This document shows, piece after piece, positions 1-8,579 of a DNA stretch of 38,123 nt. The position numbers and the translations under genes were made by a program. Below the pieces are notes generated by a model. It ran no database searches. It saw only the letters and a program-made list of their open reading frames with translations, and was not told where the DNA came from. The DNA is taken from assembly GCA_030706785.1 (NCBI GenBank), contig JAUZNW010000013.1, positions 1-38,123 of the forward strand, in the 5' to 3' direction. Each line of letters opens with the position of its first letter. Position 1 is the stretch's first letter. This stretch comes from Bacteroidota bacterium (GTDB taxonomy: Bacteria > Bacteroidota > Bacteroidia > Bacteroidales > VadinHA17).

Positions 1-63
1 AATCAGCTGGTAAGGCAGTAAGATGCATTAAGAATTAATAAGATCTCAATATCCGTAATTTTA

Positions 64-94
64 GAGGCTATCCGTGTGGATAGCCTCTTTTTTT
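64..94 (+). terminator. Rho-independent terminator of a gene left of the window
   Basis: A perfect 10-bp stem (GAGGCTATCC at 64-73, GGATAGCCTC at 78-87) with loop GTGT is followed by a run of eight T. The gene it ends lies outside the window, or finishes in the first bases: frame 1 has a stop at 19-21. It also separates that unit from the lipoprotein gene starting at 212. Confidence 0.9.
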
Positions 95-211
95 GTATTG
101 CATTATTTTTTGTGTCGCGTAAAAGAGACATATTTAATAAATTTGATAAGCAGAAAGGCAGCTTGCTGGCTTTTAAACCAAACGCAAACAGTAAATTTAA
201 TTCAGCTTGAA

Positions 212-1312
212 ATGCAAAGAATCATACCATTATTAATCATTTTTTCCCTTCTGATATTCACTAAATGCGGAAGGAATCCAAATTTTGCCGGATCTGAAAC
301 CGTTGAAGAAAAAGACTGGACCTTAGGACCAATTGAAAAAGCAGACAGCATAAATCCGATTCTGTTACCATCCTCAGAACAGGTTTTCTTATGTCCTGTT
401 GCCGGAAAGGAAGTCAGGTGGGAGGAACGTAATGTTCTCAATCCCTCGGCAATAGTGAAGGATGGAAGAGTATGGCTGCTTTACCGTGCACAGGATAAAG
501 ACATGACCTCAAGAGTGGGACTTGCTGTCAGCGATGATGGCCTGCATTTTACAAAAGAACAATCACCAGTCTTATACCCTGACAGCGATAACATGCTAAA
601 GTTTGAATGGAAAGGCGGGGTTGAGGATCCCCGTGTTGTCGAAGCAGAAGGAGGAACTTACATCGTCACCTATACTGCTTATGACGGCAAAACAGCGCGG
701 CTTTGTCTTGCAACTTCGAGGGACCTCAGAAAATGGACAAAACAGGGACTGGTTCTTGGCGAGGGACAATATAAAGATACCTGGTCAAAATCAGGAGCAA
801 TCGTAACCAGGCTTAAACAGGGAAGAATAACCGCTGTGATGATTGAAGGTGCCTATTGGATGTATTTTGGTGATACTGACCTGTTCATGGCAACCTCCGG
901 CGATCTTATTCACTGGAATGTTCTGGAAAACACTGAAGATGGTAAAATGATCTCAGTCCTTTGCCCCAGGCCCGGCTATTTTGACAGCCGGCTTGTGGAA
1001 CCTGGGCCTTTTGCCCTCCTGAGGGAGGATGGAATTCTCCTGATATACAACAGCAGTAATGCATCAGCTTTTAACGATCAGAGACTGCCGGCATTCACCT
1101 ATTCAGCCGGACAGGCTTTATTCGACCGGGATAAACCATTCCGGCTGATCGGGCGTACCCGCAACAATTTTATTCTCCCGGATAAACCATATGAACGGAC
1201 CGGCGAAGTAAATGAAGTTTGTTTTGTGGAAGGACTGGTTAATTTCAGGGATCATTGGCTCCTTTATTACGGAACAGCCGATTCAAGAATAGCTGTCGCT
1301 GCAGCAAAATGA
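212..1312 (+). CDS. GH130-like five-bladed beta-propeller lipoprotein (glycoside phosphorylase/hydrolase fold)
   Basis: The protein is 366 aa. The chosen ATG at 212 gives a short lipoprotein signal, MQRIIPLLIIFSLLIFTKCG, with the lipidated Cys at residue 19; the frame is open further upstream, but that part runs into the terminator at 64-94. The body resembles GH130 proteins: an N-terminal blade with NPSAIVKDGRVWLLYRAQD, then SRVGLAVSDDGLHF and a GGVEDPRVV stretch containing the acidic residue typical of the family, followed by YTAYDG and ATSRDLRKW. Family members act on beta-mannosides, as phosphorylases or as hydrolases. The lipoprotein signal places this one in the periplasm or outer membrane, which fits a hydrolase better (inference). 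No SusC/D or other carbohydrate genes are adjacent, so the substrate cannot be deduced. Family confidence is good, specificity unknown. Confidence 0.8.
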   Translation: MQRIIPLLIIFSLLIFTKCGRNPNFAGSETVEEKDWTLGPIEKADSINPILLPSSEQVFLCPVAGKEVRWEERNVLNPSAIVKDGRVWLLYRAQDKDMTSRVGLAVSDDGLHFTKEQSPVLYPDSDNMLKFEWKGGVEDPRVVEAEGGTYIVTYTAYDGKTARLCLATSRDLRKWTKQGLVLGEGQYKDTWSKSGAIVTRLKQGRITAVMIEGAYWMYFGDTDLFMATSGDLIHWNVLENTEDGKMISVLCPRPGYFDSRLVEPGPFALLREDGILLIYNSSNASAFNDQRLPAFTYSAGQALFDRDKPFRLIGRTRNNFILPDKPYERTGEVNEVCFVEGLVNFRDHWLLYYGTADSRIAVAAAK

Positions 1313-1352
1313 ATTGAACTATGTGTTTGAGTAAGTTATAATGAACAATTAC

Positions 1353-1410
1353 AAACAGGGATTTGTCTCACTTTTATGAGATAATTGATCAACAAACTAA
1401 AACCCTGTTT
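1353..1410 (+). promoter_or_regulatory. Inverted repeat in the leader, ending at the cytochrome start codon
   Basis: AAACAGGG at 1353-1360 is the exact reverse complement of CCCTGTTT at 1403-1410, which abuts the ATG at 1411. Inside the loop is a small CTCA/TGAG hairpin at 1367-1380. The structure could occlude translation initiation or be a protein-binding site. No T-run follows, so it is not a terminator. The upstream gene stops at 1312. Confidence 0.4.
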
Positions 1411-1998
1411 ATGAAGAAAAAAATTCTCAATTCACTAGTGTTTCTGACATTTCTGGCCATCATTATAGCCGGATGCAGGAACGCTCCGAAAACCCAAAAC
1501 CAGGTTGTCACTACCCCTACACAGGAACAACTGGTTCAAAGAGGCCTTTACCTGGTAACAATTGGAGGCTGCAATGACTGCCATTCACCAAAAAAGATGG
1601 GGCCGCAGGGACCTGAGGTAATCCCTGAGCTTATGCTTTCCGGGTATCCTGGTGACCGTCCGGTTGAAAAGCCGGATGTAAAAGTGATCAAGAAAGGCTG
1701 GAATTTATTAAACAGTGATTTTACTGCAGCAGCCGGGATGTGGGGAATGTCTTTCAGCGGGAATCTTACTTCGGACCAGACAGGTATCGGGAACTGGACT
1801 GAAGAAAACTTCAGACGGGCTTTAAAAGAGGGCAAATATAAAGGATTGCCTGGCAGCCGTTCGCTTCTGCCGCCTATGCCATGGACCGATTTTGTATCAA
1901 TGACTGATGAGGATGTGAAAGCGATCTTTTCTTACCTATTAAGTACAAAGCCTGTTAAGAATGTTGTACCAGCACCTCTAAGCCTGGAAGGTATTTAA
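1411..1998 (+). CDS. Cytochrome c domain lipoprotein
   Basis: The protein is 195 aa from ATG 1411. The alternative upstream start is a TTG with no support, and it would precede the lipoprotein signal. The N-terminus MKKKILNSLVFLTFLAIIIAGC predicts lipidation at Cys22, so the protein is anchored at the periplasmic side of a membrane. One haem c attachment motif CNDCH follows about 60 residues in, after QRGLYLVTIGGC, and a PPMPW segment containing a candidate axial Met lies in the C-terminal half. This is the layout of mono-haem class I cytochromes that accompany periplasmic dehydrogenases. No partner oxidoreductase is adjacent, so the electron donor and acceptor are unknown. It follows the GH130-like gene by 98 nt and has its own inverted repeat in the leader. 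Confidence 0.85.
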   Translation: MKKKILNSLVFLTFLAIIIAGCRNAPKTQNQVVTTPTQEQLVQRGLYLVTIGGCNDCHSPKKMGPQGPEVIPELMLSGYPGDRPVEKPDVKVIKKGWNLLNSDFTAAAGMWGMSFSGNLTSDQTGIGNWTEENFRRALKEGKYKGLPGSRSLLPPMPWTDFVSMTDEDVKAIFSYLLSTKPVKNVVPAPLSLEGI

Positions 1999-2040
1999 TT
2001 ATTAATTAAGGATTCCTTATATTGAGTTCAGGAGTTGTGC

Positions 2041-2637
2041 TCAGTCCCGGTAGGAGATTTCGAGTAGTGCAACTTTGCTTTTATAATCGATCCTGCGGAT
2101 CTTGAATCTCTGAACTTCCTTGCCGGTCAGTAATGTAAGTTCCTTCAGGATCCGCTGTTTTTTTGCGGTTTTCAGCAATTCAAGGTCCTCGAAAATAATG
2201 GTGTGTGAAACTGTGTTGTTCCTGAGTGTGAATTCTTCAAGAATAACAGCACAGAGCATTATAATGATGTTAAAGATAATGACTCCCATAACAGGAAATC
2301 CTGTCAGCTTCAGGGAATTGATGACCGAAATCGCGATAGTTGTAAAAATATAGGACATATCCTTCAGGCTGAAGTTCCTTGTTCTGAACCTGAGAATTGT
2401 GAAAACGGCAAAAAGACCGACAGCCATGCCGAATTCAATAAATACCGATTTCAGCATCGATGTTATGAAGAATACTGTGATTCCCAACATAAAGAAGGTG
2501 AACAGGAACTTCTCCTTTTTGGTGTATCTGAAATAAATTACACGGATGAGAATGATGAGGAATATTATATTAATACCAAACCTCAGAAGTATCCCGAAGA
2601 AATCCGGGTTGTTTAGGTTAAAAAAATTGTCTGACAT
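2041..2637 (-). CDS. DUF4956 family integral membrane protein
   Basis: The protein is 198 aa from the ATG at 2637 (MSDNFFNLNNPDFF). About four hydrophobic helices occupy residues 15-130, with the segment AVFTILRFRTRNFSLKDMSYIFTT characteristic of DUF4956 (recognised from memory). A soluble C-terminal domain of about 65 residues follows. In many bacteria this family sits next to a VTC-domain polyphosphate polymerase or CotH gene. Neither is present here, so the usual context is missing. The molecular function of the family is unknown. It is convergent with the cytochrome gene (43 nt between stops) and is followed by no clear terminator. Confidence 0.75.
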   Translation of the reverse strand: MSDNFFNLNNPDFFGILLRFGINIIFLIILIRVIYFRYTKKEKFLFTFFMLGITVFFITSMLKSVFIEFGMAVGLFAVFTILRFRTRNFSLKDMSYIFTTIAISVINSLKLTGFPVMGVIIFNIIIMLCAVILEEFTLRNNTVSHTIIFEDLELLKTAKKQRILKELTLLTGKEVQRFKIRRIDYKSKVALLEISYRD

Positions 2638-2838
2638 ATCCGGTTGCTTTAAATGCAAAGCTAAAAATAAAATTTTGAACAAGTGAATTTCGGATACTGT
2701 ATAGGATAAAGATAACAAAAGTCATCCTCCATGTCCTGTTCCTTACTGATAACGCCTTGAAATTACCATATAATTAACAGGACCAGGATCTGAGATAGCT
2801 GCAGCCTGGATATTTGTTATTATCGTGTTTTTGATTTA

Positions 2839-3387
2839 TTAAACCTGGATAGATCCGGAAAGCGTCCCCTTCAATCCCCTGCGGTGAAGCTCTGAAGTAA
2901 GTAGACAGACATCCAGATTTGAAATAAGCCGCTTCTTCATGAATTGCTCAAGAATAACCTTATCCGTAAGGTACTTTTGAATAGCCCTTTCGGTTATTCC
3001 TCTTACAGCCTTCCTTCTGCCAGTGTAAACTGATCTTGCAGGTACAACAGCTTTTTTCTGAACTTTGGATGTATCGTGTTTTTTGTCCCTCTCATGCATT
3101 AAACTCCTGTTGTACTCGTTCGATTTCTCCACCATTGCCCTGGCATGAGATGGTTTGAAATCTGAACCTTCAATAAGACTTGATTTCCATATTCCCTTGT
3201 CATTTTTAGTAAAATAACCAAGGGCAATGGCCTGATCAATATAGGTTGTTCCTATATGCATCCTTGTTGCTTCCTTTTTCATTTCAGTCACCAGCATATC
3301 TGGTTTTTTTCCGACCATCCGCCTGATCTGATTCAGATAGTTTGTCGCCTTCGAAATGGTTGATTCTCTGATATAAGTTGTTGCCAT
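2839..3387 (-). CDS. Hypothetical protein, 182 aa
   Basis: I do not recognise this protein. The ATG at 3387 gives MATTYIRESTISKATNYLNQ; a TTG at 3405 in the same frame is an alternative start. It has no signal peptide or membrane helix and is rich in Lys and Arg. Residues 1-65 look helical and could form a small winged-helix-like unit (IGTTYIDQAIALGYFTKNDKGIWKSS), followed by a basic linker (HERDKKHDTSKVQKK) and a second helical region with a repeated IQKYLTDKVILEQFMKKRLIS pattern. A nucleic-acid-associated role is possible but unproven. It is a single-gene unit between DUF4956 and tRNA-Val. Coding status rests on length and a sensible residue mix. Confidence 0.55.
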   Translation of the reverse strand: MATTYIRESTISKATNYLNQIRRMVGKKPDMLVTEMKKEATRMHIGTTYIDQAIALGYFTKNDKGIWKSSLIEGSDFKPSHARAMVEKSNEYNRSLMHERDKKHDTSKVQKKAVVPARSVYTGRRKAVRGITERAIQKYLTDKVILEQFMKKRLISNLDVCLLTSELHRRGLKGTLSGSIQV

Positions 3388-3544
3388 AATTATTATTTTT
3401 TTCAAACCAACAATTCAGGAATGGAATTGTTCTGAAATCCTTGGCTTATACTATTATCTAAAATCGGTTGGGTCAGTGAATACTAAATCCATTAACCGCG
3501 GAGAGCGCTTGGAAACATCCCGACAACAACCCGGCGGCGGTCTG

Positions 3545-3579
3545 TAAAAACAAAACCGATCCCGCTCTGGCGGGACCGG
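3545..3579 (-). terminator. Terminator of tRNA-Val
   Basis: On the - strand CCGGTCCCGC and GCGGGATCGG form a 10-bp stem with one G-U pair and loop CAGA, followed by TTTTGTTTTT. It lies 11 nt beyond the tRNA 3' end. The core TCCCGC-N4-GCGGGA (3560-3575) recurs at 12979-12994. Confidence 0.85.
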
Positions 3580-3590
3580 CTTTCAGGTTG

Positions 3591-3665
3591 TGGGCGATGA
3601 CGGATTCGAACCGCCGACCCTCTGCTTGTAAGGCAGATGCTCTGAACCAGCTGAGCTAATCGCCC
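3591..3665 (-). tRNA. tRNA-Val (anticodon TAC)
   Basis: A 75-nt cloverleaf on the - strand: acceptor GGGCGAT/ATCGCCC, D arm GCTC/GAGC, anticodon stem TCTGC/GCAGA with loop CTTACAA (anticodon TAC), and T arm GGCGG/CCGTC with loop TTCGAAT. The discriminator is A and CCA is not encoded. A matching promoter lies just upstream and a strong terminator just downstream, so it is a single-gene transcription unit. Confidence 0.97.
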
Positions 3666-3676
3666 GGAAACGCGCG

Positions 3677-3706
3677 CAAATATAACTTACATTTTTTTGT
3701 CCTCAA
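3677..3706 (-). promoter_or_regulatory. Bacteroidota-type promoter of tRNA-Val
   Basis: On the - strand TTG (3704-3706), 19 nt, then TATATTTG (3677-3684) match the Bacteroidota consensus TTG-N19-TAnnTTTG. The -7 box ends 11 nt before the mature tRNA 5' end. The remaining 3707-4033 stretch holds only the untranslated leader of the adhesin gene, with nothing else recognised. Confidence 0.75.
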
Positions 3707-4033
3707 AATAAACAACTGAAATTGTCAGCGTATCTAAAATTGCTCTCAATATCGAATGTTACTTTGAATTCCCGTTACATTTCAAAATAGTCCAGGTGGG
3801 AAATGTATTTGATGCTGAAAATCCAAACATCTCATGCCGCTTTTTATAACTACTGTTAATATGTTGATAACCTGTAAAAAATAGCATATCGTACGCAATA
3901 AAAATTTGTACATTCGTTTAAATATACATCAGAGTCAGCATTTTAGGGCGCATCATTAGCAGTAACACCCGGATTGACTCTGTAAGTCTGATTTTATGCT
4001 CGTAGATTCTGCAGAAACCCGAACCTGACCTGT

Positions 4034-7000
4034 ATGAAACAAGTTAAATGTTTTATCAGACCTTTTTCCCCATTTGCTGGTAAGCTGAGAGTCCCAGTGA
4101 TCATCAGGCTTTTTGTGCTCCTGATTTCTGCCGGGTCAGTGATTGATGTGAATGCGGACGTCCCTGACAGGGACCCGGTTCTGCCTCCGGTCGCAATTTG
4201 CAGGAATATATCTGTTCAGCTTGGACCGGGAGGTACAGTCACTATTTCCGGCAATGATGTGAATGCCGGTTCCTATGATCCCGATGGAGCAATAGCCAGC
4301 CTTAGTGTAACACCCAATACTTTTAATTGTACAAAGATAGGTCCCAACCCTGTGATTCTGACGGTAACCGACAATGAGGGACTTACCTCTGCCTGCGCTG
4401 CAGTTGTAACTGTTGAAGATAAAACTCCGCCCGTAATCTCATGCAGGGATTTTACCCTGTACCTTAATGCAGCAGGTACGGCAACATTAACGGTTGCAGA
4501 TATAAACAATGGCTCGTCAGATGACTGCTCAGCAGGTATATTGATGTTCCTAAGCAGGACCTCATTTAACTGCAGCGATGTCGGTGCGCCCGCATCGGTT
4601 ACACTTACCGGAACTGACGGCTCAGGTAATTCTGCATCATGCACATCACAGGTCACAGTGCTCGATACTATTTCCCCTGTCATCAACGTGAAGCCCTTTG
4701 AACTTTTCCTCGGACCATCGGGAACAGGAACTTTATCACCATCAGACATTGATAACGGAACTTTTGATAATTGTAGTCCGGTAACGCTGTCCGTTAATCC
4801 GGCAAGTTTCAGCTGCAGTGATCAGGGACAAAAGACAGTCACCCTTACAGCTGCCGATGCATATGGAAATTCATCTTCACGGGATGTGGTAATAAGTGTA
4901 TCATCGACACTTAAAATAACCGCAATGTCGCTCAGTACCTGCGATCTTTCCTCTATTCTGGCGATTTACGAAAGTGACTTGGAGGGTGGAGATGGTAACT
5001 ACTCGTGGCTATGGAAGGGTTTGAATCCCGGATCTCAACCATTTATGGTAATAATTCCTTTACCTCCGTCCCTTCTTTTCTCGAATACAAGCACTCTTGA
5101 ATCTCCTTTTTTCAACAACACAATGCCAGATGGTTATTATAACGTCCGGCTGGTGGTTACTGACGGAAACGGGTGCAGGGATTCCTCAGTAATTAGTTTC
5201 AACAAGTCAGGCGCACTTTTCAATAACCAGACCTTCAACAATTCAACAGCCTGTGAGGGAGAAATAGAAACATACTCAGCAGTTTATAAACCCGATGCGA
5301 CATATTCCTGGGCGGTCACCAACGGAACGATCCTGACAGCCGATTCTGATACCAGCAGTATAAGCGTAAGATGGAATATGGGGGCAACACAGGGGGTAGT
5401 TACTGCAAATATCCAGAGGCCTAACACATCTTTCCCTGGAGGACAATGTCAGGCTGTCGTTACCGACACTGTAACATTAACCCCTGTACATGTGCCCGTT
5501 TTTAATGCTTTCAGTGCCAATGCTTGTTCCAATGCAGTTGCCACTTATTCACTTACAAATAGCTACACCATCCAAAACTGGACCGTCACCGGAGGGGTAA
5601 TAACAGCCGGAGGAGGATCGTCAGACAATTTTGTAACCGTATTCTGGGGCAACGGACCTGCAGGAACAATCACTGTTTCTGTAGGAGACAATATAACCTG
5701 CCTGGGTTCAGTTTCCATTAATATCCCAATTGACAACCTGACCGGGAACATCACAAATCTTACAGATATTACCTGTAACGGAGTTTCCGACGGAACTGTA
5801 ACAGTGGCTGCAAATCCCGGATCCGGTTTTGCACCATACATGTATTCCCTCGATGGAGGAACATGGCAGGCGAACGGAACCTTTACAGGTCTTTCACTTG
5901 GTAATCATTCTGTTATCTTAAGGGATGCATTACTTTGCACCTTCGATATACCATTTATTATCAATCAGCCGGCATTGGTATCAGGTACAATCTCTGCCCA
6001 GACGGATGTCAGTTGTACCGGAGGGTCCGATGGTTCAGTCACCATTACAGCATCAGGCGGAGTGCCTCCCTATCAGTACAGACTTAATGGAGGAGCACTC
6101 CAGGCTTCAAATGTTTTCAGCGGACTATCTGCAGGTTCATACACTGTTACGGTAATGGATAGCCACTCCTGCACTGCAACCTTGCCCGTCACAATAATGC
6201 AACCACCATTTCCTGTTTCAGGAACGGTAATGATAACAAATGTTGGTTGTTCTGGAGAATCGACCGGGCGCATTGATCTTACACCTTCAGGAGGGACACC
6301 ACCTTTTGCATATCTCTGGAGCAATGGTGCCGTGACCGAAGATATTATCAATATCCCTGCAGGGAACTACAGTGTAGTGATAACCGATTCCCATGGTTGT
6401 ACAGCAAATGTTAATGCAACGGTTACACAACCTGCTTCTGCTATAAACGGGACAGTTTCAGTTATAAATGTCCTGTGCTTTAGAGGGACTACCGGGAGCA
6501 TCGACCTCACAGTCTCCGGAGGGACATCACCTTACTCATTTACATGGAGTAATGGAGCGACCACTGAGGACCTGTCAGGAATTCCTGCAGGTTCATATTC
6601 AGTTACAATTACTGATGCAGCCGGATGCACTGCTCTTGTCAATGCCATTGTGACTGAACCCTCATCTGCAGTCGGGGGAACGGTTACTTCCACAACAAAT
6701 GTATCATGCAAGGGAGGCAGCGACGGAAGCTTTACTGTTCAAGGCAGTGGCGGCGTAAGTCCTTATGAATATCAGTTAGGAGCCGGAGCTTTCCAGTCCT
6801 CAGGAACCTTCGGATCCCTGGCTGCAGGGACATACAACATAACTGTAAGAGATGCTAATCTGTGCACGTTTGCACTTCAGGCAACCGTAAATGAACCATT
6901 GCTTGCTTTATCAGCGACGATCGCCACCGGTAATGTAAAATGTTACGGTGATAATACAGGCGCTTGCAACCTGATGGTAGCCGGCGGAACTCTGCCTTAC

Positions 7001-8569
7001 ACCTATCTGTGGAGTAACGGAGCTGTAACTGAAGATATAACAGGACTTACCCCAGGGACATACTCTGTGACTGTAACTGATTCAAAGGGATGCACAGCTC
7101 TTGCAAGTGCAACTGTCACTCAGCCTGCTTCGGCACTTTCGGGGACCATTACATCACAAACGAACGTTTCAACGTATGGGGGAAATGACGGGAGTGTTAC
7201 GGTTGCAGGGTCAGGAGGCACGGCACCTTATGAGTATAAACTCGATAGTGGCAGTTTTCAGGCATCGGGTACTTTCGGATCATTGAGCGCAGGAACATAT
7301 ACTGTAACAATAAGGGATACCGGACTTTGCACCTTTGATATACCTGTAACAATTACACAGCCATGGATTCCGCTTACTGCCAATATTATTTCCCAGACCA
7401 ATGTGAAGTGTTTCGGTGGTAATACCGGGAGTGTCACGGTAGCCGGGTGGGGAGGCACCTCACCATATGAATACTCCATAAACGGGGGGTCCTTCAGCGG
7501 CTCCGGCACATTCAGCTCACTGATTGCAGGGATCTATACTATTACGGTAAGGGATGCCATACTGGATATTTTTAATCTCAATATCAACATTTCCGAACCG
7601 ACAGAGTTGGCTGTTGCCATGTCAGGTGAGGATGTACATTGTTACGGAGCCTCTACAGGCACTGCGACAGCAACCGTAACGGGAGGTACCACACCTTACA
7701 GCTATCTGTGGGATTCAAATCCTGTGCAAACTGCGCCTTCCGCTGCCGGGCTTGCTGCAGGTACTTATACCGTAACGGTTACTGATGCCAATGGTTGCGT
7801 TTCTATCGACAGCGTAACAATCCTTCAACCTGCAACCGATATGACCCTCTCGGTCACAAAGGTCGATCCTCTCTGCTATGGGGGAGTGTCAGGCAGTGCA
7901 ACAGTCCAGGTGAACGGCGGTCTTGCACCATACACATATTCATGGAACACTGTCCCTGTTCAAACAAAGGATATGGCCTCAAACCTTGGAGCAGGCAACT
8001 ATATGGTGACTGTAACCGACAGCTATGGCTGCATTAAAACAGGTTCTGTCACTCTAACCGATCCTTTGGATATTACGATAGGAGTAACAAAAGTGCTCCC
8101 ATCATGTCCTGACGCAGCAGACGGTTCTATTATCCTTACAGTTACAGGAGGATCAGGGCCATACACGTTCCTATGGTCGGATAATGCAGGTACTAAGGAC
8201 AGGGTGGGAATCAATGCCGGGACATACACAGTGATAGTTACTGATCAGAATGGCTGTGCAAAATCTCTTGTTATCGATCTGGATTTCACATATTCATTCA
8301 ATTGCCTTGTTATTCCACAGGTAATAACTCCCAATAACGACGGTTATAACGATGAGTGGATTATCAGGAATATTGACCTTTATCCTGATGCTGAACTCCG
8401 CGTTTACAACAGGTGGGGTAAGCTTGTCTTCAGCACAAGGAATCCGGCTGCAAATCCATGGAATGGAACGCAGAATGGGAAACTGGTACCAACAGATTCA
8501 TACCATTATATACTTTATCTCAATGACGGCTCAGCGCCGAAAACTGGTGTAATAAGCGTAATAAGGTAA
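4034..8569 (+). CDS. Giant secreted SprB-repeat adhesin with T9SS type B C-terminal domain
   Basis: The protein is 1511 aa. A signal peptide (about 1-41, hydrophobic core VPVIIRLFVLLISAG) is followed by three tandem HYR-like Ig modules (about 51-130, 131-213, 214-290; two open with PPV-I-C), PKD-like modules (about 291-570), and eleven SprB-type repeats (about 575-1420; motif C-G-x-x-x-G then PY-Y then AGTYTVTVTD). The last 90 residues (from about 1423, VIPQVITPNNDGYNDEWIIRN to the end) are the CHU_C/gliding-motility-associated C-terminal domain that directs export through T9SS. Such proteins are cell-surface or released filaments used in attachment or gliding. The PorP/SprF gene 10 nt downstream is the usual partner for this CTD class. 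The seventh repeat has lost the conserved Cys (NVSTYGG). Substrate and role in motility are unknown. Confidence 0.93.
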   Translation: MKQVKCFIRPFSPFAGKLRVPVIIRLFVLLISAGSVIDVNADVPDRDPVLPPVAICRNISVQLGPGGTVTISGNDVNAGSYDPDGAIASLSVTPNTFNCTKIGPNPVILTVTDNEGLTSACAAVVTVEDKTPPVISCRDFTLYLNAAGTATLTVADINNGSSDDCSAGILMFLSRTSFNCSDVGAPASVTLTGTDGSGNSASCTSQVTVLDTISPVINVKPFELFLGPSGTGTLSPSDIDNGTFDNCSPVTLSVNPASFSCSDQGQKTVTLTAADAYGNSSSRDVVISVSSTLKITAMSLSTCDLSSILAIYESDLEGGDGNYSWLWKGLNPGSQPFMVIIPLPPSLLFSNTSTLESPFFNNTMPDGYYNVRLVVTDGNGCRDSSVISFNKSGALFNNQTFNNSTACEGEIETYSAVYKPDATYSWAVTNGTILTADSDTSSISVRWNMGATQGVVTANIQRPNTSFPGGQCQAVVTDTVTLTPVHVPVFNAFSANACSNAVATYSLTNSYTIQNWTVTGGVITAGGGSSDNFVTVFWGNGPAGTITVSVGDNITCLGSVSINIPIDNLTGNITNLTDITCNGVSDGTVTVAANPGSGFAPYMYSLDGGTWQANGTFTGLSLGNHSVILRDALLCTFDIPFIINQPALVSGTISAQTDVSCTGGSDGSVTITASGGVPPYQYRLNGGALQASNVFSGLSAGSYTVTVMDSHSCTATLPVTIMQPPFPVSGTVMITNVGCSGESTGRIDLTPSGGTPPFAYLWSNGAVTEDIINIPAGNYSVVITDSHGCTANVNATVTQPASAINGTVSVINVLCFRGTTGSIDLTVSGGTSPYSFTWSNGATTEDLSGIPAGSYSVTITDAAGCTALVNAIVTEPSSAVGGTVTSTTNVSCKGGSDGSFTVQGSGGVSPYEYQLGAGAFQSSGTFGSLAAGTYNITVRDANLCTFALQATVNEPLLALSATIATGNVKCYGDNTGACNLMVAGGTLPYTYLWSNGAVTEDITGLTPGTYSVTVTDSKGCTALASATVTQPASALSGTITSQTNVSTYGGNDGSVTVAGSGGTAPYEYKLDSGSFQASGTFGSLSAGTYTVTIRDTGLCTFDIPVTITQPWIPLTANIISQTNVKCFGGNTGSVTVAGWGGTSPYEYSINGGSFSGSGTFSSLIAGIYTITVRDAILDIFNLNINISEPTELAVAMSGEDVHCYGASTGTATATVTGGTTPYSYLWDSNPVQTAPSAAGLAAGTYTVTVTDANGCVSIDSVTILQPATDMTLSVTKVDPLCYGGVSGSATVQVNGGLAPYTYSWNTVPVQTKDMASNLGAGNYMVTVTDSYGCIKTGSVTLTDPLDITIGVTKVLPSCPDAADGSIILTVTGGSGPYTFLWSDNAGTKDRVGINAGTYTVIVTDQNGCAKSLVIDLDFTYSFNCLVIPQVITPNNDGYNDEWIIRNIDLYPDAELRVYNRWGKLVFSTRNPAANPWNGTQNGKLVPTDSYHYILYLNDGSAPKTGVISVIR
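5755..8290 (+). repeat. Eleven in-frame SprB-type repeats in two interleaved subtypes
   Basis: Repeats start near nucleotides 5755, 5985, 6220, 6450, 6680, 6910, 7140, 7370, 7605, 7840 and 8075, about 230 bp each. Subtype A carries a GG-F-SGTF-LAGTYTVTVRD ending and subtype B a YLWSNGAVTEDI then AGTYSVTVTD ending. The order by reading is A A B B A B A A B B B, with the ninth and tenth forming a variant with NPVQT or VPVQT. The units are diverged at DNA level, so this is an old protein repeat rather than a recent DNA amplification. Confidence 0.8.
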
Positions 8570-8579
8570 CATCTATAAA

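Noticed and set aside
1-21. Tail of a gene ending at the first in-frame stop (19-21)
   Set aside because: Only six codons are visible, so a coding frame cannot be supported. The terminator at 64-94 is the only firm sign of an upstream gene.
5755-8290. A regular array of about 230-bp units as a CRISPR or satellite
   Set aside because: The units are in-frame protein repeats of the SprB type, diverged at DNA level, with no short identical repeats or spacers.
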